17,144 nucleotides of DNA from Bacteroidota bacterium (GTDB lineage: Bacteria > Bacteroidota > Bacteroidia > Sphingobacteriales > Sphingobacteriaceae): assembly GCA_023450085.1 (NCBI GenBank), contig JAEXHI010000033.1, positions 1 through 17,144 on the forward strand, written 5' to 3'. The notes under the pieces were generated by a model. It saw only the letters and a program-made list of their open reading frames with translations, did not search any database and was not told the DNA's origin. This document shows positions 1 through 6,866 of this stretch, in pieces (within the stretch, counting starts at the first letter, position 1; every line of letters starts with the position of its first letter). The position numbers were made by a program, and so were the translations under genes.

Positions 1-1
1 A

Positions 2-1327
2 CTCCCTGATCATAAAACGGTAAGTATCCAGATACTTCCGCTCAACGGTGAAATCATTGGTGTTTATTGGCATAACAGGATCAATTTAATTATTATGATT
101 CTGTTACCGAATTATCTGACATTTACACTGCTGACCTCCAGTTTTTTAGAGGGCCTTACCCTTCGTTTTTACAGTGCCGACAGCAACTACTTGGATGCCC
201 GCGTTAACGCCAAAAGCAAAGCCGTACAGTTGTTGGATAAGGTGGAGCTACAGGTCGAAGAGGCCAAAGCTGAACTGCAGATGCAACAAGCCAGCCAGGC
301 AAAAGCAAAAAAGCTGGGGCTTAACACCATGAACGTTACCATCGACCCCAATTGGCCACTGTGCAACCAGCCCAATACCGAAAACTTGTGCCAGCAGGTA
401 ATTGACTTTGAATTGGAGATATATTATGATTCTTCATTGGGGTACATAATCGAACCCATCATTCTGAAAGAATTTGGTTGGCAACTTCTTTTTATGGGAT
501 ATGATGATTACGTAAAGGGAAAACTTACAGACATCAGTCAATTGAAAACCCGTAATCAGGTAATTAATGATGTTTCTCTAGCATGGAGCATCGTGGTTTC
601 AAAATATGCGTCTCTTCCTTGGTTTATTAGGCCGCGAATAGCTCTTTTATCGGTTGATGTACGCTCTTCCTGCTGCCCTAAAAAGCCTGTGGAAAATTTG
701 GCTGGCGGGTTATTTGCTAAAGATATTCGTAATCGAACAAACGACCCGTGCATCTCAAAAACGGTAGAAGCGGTGTTAAGAGCAAACAAGGACCTAACTG
801 GCGCTCTTGCCGGTATCATCCAAAAATTTGATGAAAGCAAATCGGTAACCATTAATATCTATGATGGAGAAACTATAAAGGGAACCCCTGGTGAATACCA
901 AGGGGGAGGTTTTGTAGGAGGCGTTTTCCATGCAAATATTAGGTTACAGAGTTCTTATTTTCAGAATTCTTCTAAAGAAAGCCTTATTGCAACATTGATA
1001 CATGAATTTGTTCATGCTTATATCAACACTTCAGGTAGCCCCATTTTGCAAGCACAGCACGATGTAATAGCCGCTAATTACATTAACCCCATGGCAATTT
1101 ATTTGGTGCAGTATTTTAACATCTCCTTAAAAGATGCCCATGCCCTAGCTTGGAGTGGTGTGCCAGATGCAACTGCATTTAAGAATGCTCCATATGATTT
1201 TGAATTTACTATGTTAGACGGAAATAAAATTACCAAATATGAAATAACATATATATCGTCAGCTTACGCCAGAAATGGGATTTATGCTGATGACGAGATA
1301 AAGCGTGGTAAACCTATTTGTAACTAA
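2..1327 (+). CDS. C-terminal part of a large protein ending in an HExxH putative metallopeptidase domain (polymorphic-toxin-like), 5' partial
   Basis: The frame is open to the left window edge, so the ATG at 95 is probably internal and the gene starts outside. Three parts can be seen. Codons at 9-127 are duplicated in inverted orientation at the right end. Positions 128 to about 405 are GC-rich (about 51% by hand count of 181-400) and encode an Ala/Lys/Gln/Glu-rich helical, possibly coiled-coil stretch (around AVQLLDKVELQVEEAKAEL). From about 410 the DNA drops to the mid-30s % GC and encodes a globular domain with HEFVH at 1001-1015, the zincin HExxH signature, followed by a second conserved block QAQHDVIAANYI near 1048-1083 whose His may be the third zinc ligand. 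The HExxH is seen. A toxin role is inferred from the composition break at the C-terminal domain, the small secreted protein 11 nt downstream and the orphan second copy of the domain's end. I do not recognise the N-terminal family; it is not evidently RHS. It could also be an ordinary surface protease. Confidence 0.72.
   Translation, partial: LPDHKTVSIQILPLNGEIIGVYWHNRINLIIMILLPNYLTFTLLTSSFLEGLTLRFYSADSNYLDARVNAKSKAVQLLDKVELQVEEAKAELQMQQASQAKAKKLGLNTMNVTIDPNWPLCNQPNTENLCQQVIDFELEIYYDSSLGYIIEPIILKEFGWQLLFMGYDDYVKGKLTDISQLKTRNQVINDVSLAWSIVVSKYASLPWFIRPRIALLSVDVRSSCCPKKPVENLAGGLFAKDIRNRTNDPCISKTVEAVLRANKDLTGALAGIIQKFDESKSVTINIYDGETIKGTPGEYQGGGFVGGVFHANIRLQSSYFQNSSKESLIATLIHEFVHAYINTSGSPILQAQHDVIAANYINPMAIYLVQYFNISLKDAHALAWSGVPDATAFKNAPYDFEFTMLDGNKITKYEITYISSAYARNGIYADDEIKRGKPICN
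9..127 (+). repeat. 119-bp perfect inverted repeat, left copy
   Basis: Every base from 9 to 127 equals the reverse complement of 17026-17144 (paired positions sum to 17153). Position 128 no longer matches 17025. On the left side the copy lies inside the open frame of the HExxH protein. It is 33% GC, unlike the GC-richer coding DNA that follows at 128-405. Confidence 0.97.
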
Positions 1328-1338
1328 AAGCCATTTCA

Positions 1339-1965
1339 ATGAAAATTTTTAAAGTAATTATTATCCTGCTCTTTTGTTTTGGCTTTTCGAAAGGCCAAGA
1401 AGGCTATAAAACGTATAAACCTACACCCGTAGATGAATTTTTGAGGCGAAATGCAGATACCACTATTGTATTTAACATTTTGGGTAATTGGTCTCTCCCC
1501 AAACCTGTTTATTATTTGAGCAAAAAGGGGGATACCATAAATTTTTACAGGTATGGCACCTACTACAATTACAGGATATTGGCACCTAGAAACATTGGAG
1601 ATAGTATCAACAAGGCCCATAGGGACTGGGACGCTTTAAAAATGGGGATTAACAGATTTTTCAATTTAATTAATGTGCCTAAACATGAAATAATTATGTT
1701 ATGGAAACGTGTACTGGAACAAAAGCCTTGGCAAATCAAAGACGATGTTGTTGAAGGATTGGGCTGTGCGGAATATACCGATGATAAATATATTTCTGAT
1801 ATGGCTGGCATTGGCCTTTACCTGATCACGAAAAACACAACGAAGTACCTGTATTTTTACAGCCCCGAATATTTTGAGACCAAGGTATGTAAGAGCAGGG
1901 AAGGCAGAAAGGCAATTATAGCTATCGAAAAGCTTTTTGAAAAATACTTTAAAGATGAATGGTAG
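1339..1965 (+). CDS. Small secreted protein of unknown family, candidate immunity protein for the upstream metallopeptidase
   Basis: 208 residues with a clear type I signal peptide: Lys residues at positions 2 and 5, a hydrophobic core IIILLFCFGF, then a likely cut near SKG-Q. The Cys in the core is not placed as a normal lipobox, so a soluble periplasmic or secreted protein is likelier than a lipoprotein. The mature part is rich in Tyr, Lys and Trp and contains one central pair WDALKMGINRFF and a C-terminal charged helix ending EKYFKDEW. I recognise no family. The start is only 11 nt after the stop of the HExxH gene, so the two are almost certainly co-transcribed. That spacing, the small size and the absence of catalytic motifs fit an immunity protein acting in the periplasm, but this is inference from position only. 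It may equally be an unrelated hypothetical protein. AT-rich composition matches the metallopeptidase domain rather than the GC-richer segment before it. Confidence 0.8.
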   Translation: MKIFKVIIILLFCFGFSKGQEGYKTYKPTPVDEFLRRNADTTIVFNILGNWSLPKPVYYLSKKGDTINFYRYGTYYNYRILAPRNIGDSINKAHRDWDALKMGINRFFNLINVPKHEIIMLWKRVLEQKPWQIKDDVVEGLGCAEYTDDKYISDMAGIGLYLITKNTTKYLYFYSPEYFETKVCKSREGRKAIIAIEKLFEKYFKDEW

Positions 1966-2003
1966 AATAGTTGGGTACTGGGATGGTCTTTCTGTGTATA
2001 TCA

Positions 2004-2144
2004 AAGTCTCAGGGGTTGATTTTAGAGGCAGACCATGATGTTATTGCCGCTAAATACATTGCTCCAATGGCAATCTATTTGGTGCAATATTTTAACATCT
2101 TAGTAAAAAATACCCTATGTGTCTATGTGGTTGTAATCATTTAA
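2004..2144 (+). pseudogene. Remnant of a second copy of the metallopeptidase C-terminal domain (orphan tip fragment)
   Basis: Frame starting at 2007 reads SQGLILEADHDVIAAKY, then IAPMAIYLVQYFNILVKN. This matches the conserved second block of the HExxH protein (QAQHDVIAANYI, then NPMAIYLVQYFNISLKD) at both protein and DNA level over about 100 bp (about 2007-2112 against 1039-1144). There is no HExxH before it and no proper start, and the match stops where a dispersed hairpin repeat begins near 2114; the frame ends at TAA 2142-2144. It is therefore a broken copy, not a working gene. The sequence has diverged enough not to be a recent duplication or an assembly echo. Orphan fragments of tip domains downstream of a toxin-immunity pair are a known feature of polymorphic toxin loci. 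Confidence 0.7.
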
Positions 2145-2156
2145 TAACCACATAGT
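2114..2156. repeat. Dispersed-type hairpin repeat (CTATGTGGTT/AACCACATAG)
   Basis: Perfect 10-bp inverted repeat: CTATGTGGTT at 2123-2132 and AACCACATAG at 2146-2155, with a 13-nt loop, preceded by a half-copy CTATGTGT at 2115-2122. The motif pair resembles short intergenic repeats I associate with Bacteroidota genomes; that association is from memory and copy number cannot be seen here. It sits where the homology of the metallopeptidase remnant ends. It may also act as a weak terminator for the upstream pair, though it has no T-tract. Confidence 0.5.
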
Positions 2157-2213
2157 AAACTCAATCAAGTTGACTAAATGTTGTTGACGTACTTAGGTTA
2201 ATGTTGATTGATT

Positions 2214-3293
2214 TCACAGTATCCTCTTTGGAGACAACCATTTCCTAATAGGTAAATCATAAAATTTCATGGCTAAGTAAGCAACTACTAACTGCATGGC
2301 AATGAGTGATGGAATAACCCATAACAATGTTTGTGTGTTTGGCTGCACTTGGCCATAGTAATTCCCGAATGACCAAAGCACAAAATAGTGGGTAATATAT
2401 AACGGGTAGGAGATTTGTCCTGAAAACCTGCAAATACTTTGATGAGTTGGATTTAAAGTAGCCCCTGCTCCTAAAGCAACCAGTAAAGGAAAATAAACTA
2501 CAATAATCAAAGGTTCGGTAATCCAGTTCCATTCATCTCTAAAAGGCACAAAAAAGCTAGCCGCTAATAACAAAGCTAATACAGGAAATCCTAAGCCGTT
2601 TTTAATAATCAGTTGGTAACGGAAAATACACATGCCGGCTAAAAATGAAAAAGCAACTCGAGCACCACCATGCCAAAAGTTATCTTTTGACCAACCGCCG
2701 CTAATATTTCCTGCTGAATTTGCCACATAAAAAATCCCGATTGCGGCTAATACAGCTAGTAGCAATAACCAAATTCTTTTAAGACGGTGCAGTATTAATG
2801 CATAAGCAATGTTGGCCACATATTCCCAAAATAGTGTCCATGCTGGTGCATTTAAGCCAAAATTGTTAAAAGCTCTTTCACCAATAATAGGGTAAGGAAT
2901 CATTAAAATAGAGGCCAGAAAAAGTACCACTAGTTTCCAACCGCTATATACTTCCCATTGGTTGCCAAAAGGGTCAAAAATGAATGCCAGTAGACCTAAT
3001 ATAGTGCCTAAAACTACTAGTGGATGTAATCTAATCAACCTTGATTTGAAAAATGTTTTTAAGCCCATTTGGGGTAATCTGTCATCGTAAGCATAAGCAA
3101 CTACAAATCCCGAAAGGCAGAAGAAAAAATCTACGGCTAAGTAAGCATGGGCGATTAAATCTTTAGGGTGGGGTGTGTACATTTCGATAAAATGAAATAT
3201 AACTACACCAAGAGCAGCAATGCCACGCAGGCCATCTAAAATTTCGAAATGTGTTTTGGTTGTTAAGGTTGGTTGCTGGGTAAATGCACTCAT
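2214..3293 (-). CDS. Acyltransferase 3 family integral membrane protein (OafA/YrhL-like)
   Basis: 359 residues. The N-terminus carries the family's opening motif: FEILDGLRGIAALGVVIFHF, with the conserved Arg and His of acyltransferase 3 (Pfam Acyl_transf_3) around residues 23-35, then FFFCLSGFVVAYAY, a second signature. About ten hydrophobic segments span the rest, ending near FYDLPIRKW and a basic C-terminus. Length is normal for the single-domain class without an SGNH domain. Such enzymes sit in the inner membrane and O-acylate (often O-acetylate) sugars of LPS, exopolysaccharide or peptidoglycan; the substrate here cannot be told. It lies alone on the minus strand between the toxin-like locus and the lpxH-like operon, and the converging gap at its 3' end has only the remnant and hairpin. 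Family is near certain; precise role is not. Confidence 0.93.
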   Translation of the reverse strand: MSAFTQQPTLTTKTHFEILDGLRGIAALGVVIFHFIEMYTPHPKDLIAHAYLAVDFFFCLSGFVVAYAYDDRLPQMGLKTFFKSRLIRLHPLVVLGTILGLLAFIFDPFGNQWEVYSGWKLVVLFLASILMIPYPIIGERAFNNFGLNAPAWTLFWEYVANIAYALILHRLKRIWLLLLAVLAAIGIFYVANSAGNISGGWSKDNFWHGGARVAFSFLAGMCIFRYQLIIKNGLGFPVLALLLAASFFVPFRDEWNWITEPLIIVVYFPLLVALGAGATLNPTHQSICRFSGQISYPLYITHYFVLWSFGNYYGQVQPNTQTLLWVIPSLIAMQLVVAYLAMKFYDLPIRKWLSPKRIL

Positions 3294-3402
3294 TTTGGTT
3301 CAGTTGAAATTCAATATTAAGTATTCCTGTTGGTTTGGGCAAAATTTTGGTGTATGTACGTTGTTACATGAACCCGATAGAAGCGTAAATACTTTTTGTT
3401 CG

Positions 3403-3468
3403 TGTCATCCTGAGCTTGTCGAAGGATTATTTGCTACTTGAAGGCGCTTCGATAAACTCAGCGTGACA
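3403..3468. repeat. Dispersed hairpin repeat (CATCCTGAGCTTGTCGAAG type)
   Basis: Two 21-nt arms at 3404-3424 and 3447-3467 are imperfect inverted copies (17 of 21 positions match after reverse complementing; two of the four differences still allow G-U pairing), with a 22-nt loop. The arm sequence around CCTGAGCTTGTCGAAG is of the kind seen scattered between genes in many Bacteroidota; that is from memory. It has no coding content, and its position in a divergent gap argues against a terminator role. Confidence 0.65.
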
Positions 3469-3492
3469 ACGGATATTGATTACAATAACAAA

Positions 3493-3541
3493 AAGATTGT
3501 AGCGAATAGCGGGGCTTTCATTTCCGAAGAATCACAATCTT
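3493..3541. repeat. Short hairpin, AAGATTGT/ACAATCTT arms
   Basis: Perfect 8-bp arms at 3493-3500 and 3534-3541 enclose a 33-nt loop that holds GCGGGGCTTTCATTTCCGAA. It follows the previous hairpin by 25 nt and probably belongs to the same class of intergenic palindromic element. Copy number outside the window is unknown. Confidence 0.45.
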
Positions 3542-3631
3542 ACTTTTCTAAATCCAAGAAAAACATAACGGTCTCTTAACAATCAGTTAATCAGTGTGCT
3601 GCAATTTTGTGTCAGATAATATTCTCAAAAG

Positions 3632-3724
3632 ATGCTTGAACTATTTCTATTGGTGTGCTTAATTGTTTTTGTGGCGTTTTTCTTTAGTCCGTACGAGTTA
3701 ACTGTTGGCGAAGACGAAGATTAA
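3632..3724 (+). CDS. Candidate 30-residue single-pass membrane peptide
   Basis: ATG at 3632, stop at 3722-3724. The peptide has an uninterrupted hydrophobic segment, LELFLLVCLIVFVAFFF, followed by SPYELTVGEDED, an acidic tail. The layout (no N-terminal charge, one helix, soluble acidic end) is that of many small bacterial membrane proteins. The stop is 21 nt before the start of the lpxH-like gene, so it could be translated from the same transcript. No homologue is recognised and no strong ribosome-binding site is present, which is normal in this phylum. A random AT-rich ORF could look hydrophobic by chance. Confidence 0.45.
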   Translation: MLELFLLVCLIVFVAFFFSPYELTVGEDED

Positions 3725-3745
3725 TTACTGTTCCCAAAATAATTT

Positions 3746-4597
3746 ATGGAGAAAAGGAGTGTAGAAATCGTGGTTATTTCTGATGTGCATTTGGGTACAT
3801 ATGGCTGCCACGCTAAAGAATTGCTGAAATACCTAAAAAGCATTAGGCCCAAAACGCTGATTTTAAATGGTGACATTATAGACATTTGGCAGTTCAGCAA
3901 ACGCTATTGGCCAGAAACACACATGAAAATTTTGCGCAAGCTCATGAAGTTTGTGGTAGAAGGGGTAGATGTTTATTATTTGACAGGTAACCACGATGAG
4001 CTACTACGGAAATTTGCCGATATGAGCTTGGGAAGCTTTTACCTGCAAAACAAACTCATTTTGGAACTTGATGGTAAAAAGGCTTGGTTTTTTCATGGCG
4101 ATATTTTTGACGTGACCATGCAGCATTCTAAATGGTTGGCGAAACTTGGTGCTATTGGTTACGATAGTTTGATTTTGCTGAATAGCATGGTTAATTGGGG
4201 CTTGAATTTGCTGGGACGAGAGAAAATGAGTTTCTCAAAAAAAATCAAAGCCAAGTTTAAGGACGCGGTAAAGTTTATCAACAGTTTTGAAGATACGGCC
4301 GCAGAACTAGCGATTGAAAATGGGTACCATTATGTGGTTTGTGGACATATCCATCAGCCTGAAAAAAGAAACATTTTGGCCGATGGAGGGGAAGTGATGT
4401 ATTTGAATAGTGGCGATTGGGTAGAGAACCTTACCGCTTTGGAATATAACCACGGGCAATGGGAAATATTTAAGTACGAAGCCAAAAACTTTGTAAAAGA
4501 TGAAGTGGAATTAGGTGAGCTGTCGGATGGGGAAGACTTGCACGGAAAACTTGACGTGAATATTTTATTACAGAAAATTAAACTCGGAATTGGCTAG
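3746..4597 (+). CDS. LpxH-like metallophosphoesterase (probable UDP-2,3-diacylglucosamine diphosphatase)
   Basis: 283 residues with the full calcineurin-like metallophosphatase motif set: SDVHLG (Asp13, His15), NGDIID (Asp43), GNHDE (Asn82, His83), FFHGDIFD (His117) and GHIHQPE (His201, His203). These residues bind the two-metal centre. The SDVHLG opening and the helical insert between the HGD and GHIH motifs match the LpxH type, which cleaves UDP-2,3-diacylglucosamine to lipid X at the inner face of the inner membrane in lipid A synthesis. Bacterial LpxH is usually nearer 240-250 residues, so this is slightly long, the excess lying at the acidic C-terminus. It begins a tight run with a glycosyltransferase (29-nt gap) and a DUF6427 membrane protein. 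Metallophosphatase is certain; lipid A function is likely but a paralogue with another nucleotide-lipid substrate is possible. Confidence 0.88.
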   Translation: MEKRSVEIVVISDVHLGTYGCHAKELLKYLKSIRPKTLILNGDIIDIWQFSKRYWPETHMKILRKLMKFVVEGVDVYYLTGNHDELLRKFADMSLGSFYLQNKLILELDGKKAWFFHGDIFDVTMQHSKWLAKLGAIGYDSLILLNSMVNWGLNLLGREKMSFSKKIKAKFKDAVKFINSFEDTAAELAIENGYHYVVCGHIHQPEKRNILADGGEVMYLNSGDWVENLTALEYNHGQWEIFKYEAKNFVKDEVELGELSDGEDLHGKLDVNILLQKIKLGIG

Positions 4598-4626
4598 TGC
4601 CTAAAAAATATTGATATTAGGAGCCA

Positions 4627-5613
4627 ATGAAAATACTTTATGCTATACAGGGAACGGGCAATGGACATGTTAGTAGGGCAAGGGAAATTATCCCTCTTTT
4701 ACAGCAACATGGCGAAGTAGATTTATTGATTTCGGGCACACAGGTTGATGTGAAATTAGCTTATGAAATTAAATATCGGTTTCACGGTTTCAGTTTTATT
4801 TTCGGGAAAAAGGGTGGGGTAGACCATTACAAAACATGGAAAAACATGGACCTCTTTCAGTTTAGAAGAGACATGAATGCCATTCCATTACGTGATTATA
4901 ACCTTATCCTCAATGATTTTGAACCCATTTCTGCTTGGGCCTGCAAGCTGCAGAAAATTGAAAGCGTGTCGTTAAGTCATCAGGCTTCATTCAAATCTAA
5001 AAAAGTACCACGTCCTAAAACCGTTGATTGGGGCAAGCTTATTTTGAGCAGATACGCACCCACAACGCATCATATTGGTTTTCATTTCGACAGATACGAT
5101 GATTTCATCTATAAACCTGTAATTAGAAGTGAAATCAGACAGTTGGTTACTTCAAATCAAGGACATTATACCGTTTATTTGCCCGCCATTGACGATAAGG
5201 ATTTGGTAAATGTATTGAAGCAAATTCCTCAGGTACGTTGGGAAGTTTTTTCTAAGCATGCTAAAATGGCCTATAATGAGGCAAACGTATTTGTAGAGCC
5301 CGTAAATAATGAGAAATTTAATGCGAGTATGGCCAGTTGCGAGGGGGTTTTTACAGGTGGTGGGTTCGAAGGGCCAGCGGAAGCCTTACATTTAGGTAAA
5401 AAGTTATTAGTAGCGCCAATGCGTTTTCAATATGAGCAACAGTGTAATGCCTTTGCTTTAAAACAGTTTGGGCTACCTGTTATTTGGGGCAGTAACCGTA
5501 ATTGGGTGCCTATTTTGAAGGAGTTTGTAGCTAATCCGCAAGAACATCAATTTGATTTTCCAGATGAAACCGCTGCAATTATTGCACATGCAGTAAACAC
5601 TTTTGCCAGATAA
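4627..5613 (+). CDS. MurG-like family glycosyltransferase (Glyco_trans_1_3 type)
   Basis: 328 residues of GT-B architecture. The N-terminus MKILYAIQGTGNGHVSRA contains the GxGxGH nucleotide-sugar transferase loop, as in MurG and the Pfam Glyco_trans_1_3 family. The C-terminal half has the donor-site segment EGVFTGGGFEGPAEALHLGK, near residues 238-257, where the conserved Gly-rich turn and Glu bind the UDP-sugar. There is no signal peptide or membrane helix, so it is cytoplasmic or peripheral. It follows the lpxH-like gene by 29 nt and precedes the DUF6427 gene by 29 nt. The pairing with a lipid A type phosphatase suggests a glycolipid or envelope sugar acceptor, but this is inference. It is not MurG itself, which would lie in the dcw cluster. 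Confidence 0.85.
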   Translation: MKILYAIQGTGNGHVSRAREIIPLLQQHGEVDLLISGTQVDVKLAYEIKYRFHGFSFIFGKKGGVDHYKTWKNMDLFQFRRDMNAIPLRDYNLILNDFEPISAWACKLQKIESVSLSHQASFKSKKVPRPKTVDWGKLILSRYAPTTHHIGFHFDRYDDFIYKPVIRSEIRQLVTSNQGHYTVYLPAIDDKDLVNVLKQIPQVRWEVFSKHAKMAYNEANVFVEPVNNEKFNASMASCEGVFTGGGFEGPAEALHLGKKLLVAPMRFQYEQQCNAFALKQFGLPVIWGSNRNWVPILKEFVANPQEHQFDFPDETAAIIAHAVNTFAR

Positions 5614-5642
5614 ATTTCTTTACTTTGCCTTCGTAATTTGGC

Positions 5643-6620
5643 ATGATTAATCAGTTTAGAAGTTTACACCCTATTAACCTATTGTTATTGGTTGCCTATA
5701 CCGTTTTAATGCGGTTGGCTATCTTTTTCAATTTGCCTGCCGAGCTTAATTTCGAAATCTTCGAATCGTATACCAAACTTTTTATCAATATTCCCAATAA
5801 TGCATTATCGCCAGAGGCCAATATTTTTTTCGCTGCGGTGGTGGTGTTGGTACAGGCCTTAATTTTCAATAGAATCATTAATAACCATGGTTTGTTAAAT
5901 AAACCGAGTTACTTGCCTGCCTTGATGTACATTTCGGGAACCAGTTTGTTCCTGCAATTTTTGGTGTTAAGCCCAGCATTAATTTGTAACTTCTTGATGA
6001 TTGTGGTCATTGATAAGTTTTTAAAGCTTGCAAAAACCTCAAACGCCATGAGCATTATGTTTGATTCGGGGATGGTAATTGCCATTGGCACGCTGATTTA
6101 CTTTCCCTTCATTATGATGTTAATCATGTTGTGGCTCAGTTTGCTTTTATATAGACCTTTCAATTGGCGGGAGTGGATTTCTGGCATTATTGGGTTTTTG
6201 ACCATCTTTATGTTTGTGGCAGTTTTTTACTATTGGAATGATAGCATCGACCGCTTTTTTGACATTTGGCAGCCGCTGACCAATAAATTCCCAGTCAATC
6301 TGCAAATCAACTATAACGATTATCTGGTACTCATTCCAGTAGGTCTAATCATGGTGATGGCGGTGATACAACTGCGAGAAAACTTTTTTAGAAGCTTTAT
6401 CAGTACCCGTAAAGCTTTCCAAATGCTGTTTTTTATGTTTGTCATCAGCATCGTGAGCTTCTATACTAAAAGAGGAGTTACGGTAGCACACTTTGTGTTG
6501 TGCGTGCCATCTGGGGCGATATTGCTTGCCTACTATTTTTCAAATGCAAAAAAGAGATGGTTTTACGAAACACTATTTCTTATTCTAGTGGTGTGCATCC
6601 AATACTTTTTATTTGTTTAA
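5643..6620 (+). CDS. DUF6427 family polytopic membrane protein
   Basis: 325 residues with about nine strongly hydrophobic segments, starting with INLLLLVAYTVLMRLAIFF and ending with ETLFLILVVCIQYFLFV. The motif YRPFNWREWISGIIG around residues 175-190, followed by a membrane span, is the most conserved part of the DUF6427 proteins as I remember them; assignment is by that resemblance and by context, since the family often sits near a glycosyltransferase in Bacteroidota. Function is unknown. It belongs to the inner membrane. The start ATG is 29 nt after the glycosyltransferase stop, with TACTTTG at 5621-5627 in the gap, which resembles the Bacteroidota -7 element with one base missing, so a separate promoter is possible but unproven. 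Confidence 0.8.
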   Translation: MINQFRSLHPINLLLLVAYTVLMRLAIFFNLPAELNFEIFESYTKLFINIPNNALSPEANIFFAAVVVLVQALIFNRIINNHGLLNKPSYLPALMYISGTSLFLQFLVLSPALICNFLMIVVIDKFLKLAKTSNAMSIMFDSGMVIAIGTLIYFPFIMMLIMLWLSLLLYRPFNWREWISGIIGFLTIFMFVAVFYYWNDSIDRFFDIWQPLTNKFPVNLQINYNDYLVLIPVGLIMVMAVIQLRENFFRSFISTRKAFQMLFFMFVISIVSFYTKRGVTVAHFVLCVPSGAILLAYYFSNAKKRWFYETLFLILVVCIQYFLFV

Positions 6621-6793
6621 ACATAACGACAAATTCACATTGAAAGATATGTGGGATTTGAAGGGATAAATCGGCTTAAATTTTAAGGTAGAAATTTTAA
6701 AATGGGTATGTCTGTAGCCCAAATATAAACTACAATTAATTGGAGTTTAACCTTTTTTAACAAAATGATACCTCGAAACTTGCCAAAGATGGT

Positions 6794-6801
6794 TAGCTTT
6801 G
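6794..6801 (+). promoter_or_regulatory. Candidate -7 promoter element for coaX
   Basis: TAGCTTTG matches the Bacteroidota -7 consensus TAnnTTTG exactly and lies about 65 nt before the coaX start, in a 246-bp gene-free gap. No good -33 TTG at the usual distance is seen, so this is tentative. Confidence 0.4.
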
Positions 6802-6866
6802 TGACATGAAACTGTTGACAGTGTTTCTTTCTATTCGTAATTCGTTGTTGGTAATGTAAATATTTG

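Larger units (their letters stand above)
3294..3745. other. Intergenic stretch with two hairpin repeats and a small ORF
   Basis: This 450-bp divergent gap separates the minus-strand acyltransferase from the plus-strand lpxH-like operon. It contains a dispersed hairpin at 3403-3468, a smaller hairpin at 3493-3541, and a candidate 30-residue membrane peptide at 3632-3724. An open frame running from inside the acyltransferase through the first hairpin has no coding support. No convincing promoter could be assigned to either flanking gene. Confidence 0.7.

Noticed and set aside
2..400. RHS or YD-repeat core for the left protein
   Set aside because: No YD repeats or RHS core junction motif (DPxG type) are visible in the part present, so the family is left unnamed.
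3220..3441. 73-codon plus-strand frame through the acyltransferase start and the hairpin repeat
   Set aside because: It runs antisense to the well-supported acyltransferase N-terminus and into a dispersed repeat; the translation has no family features.
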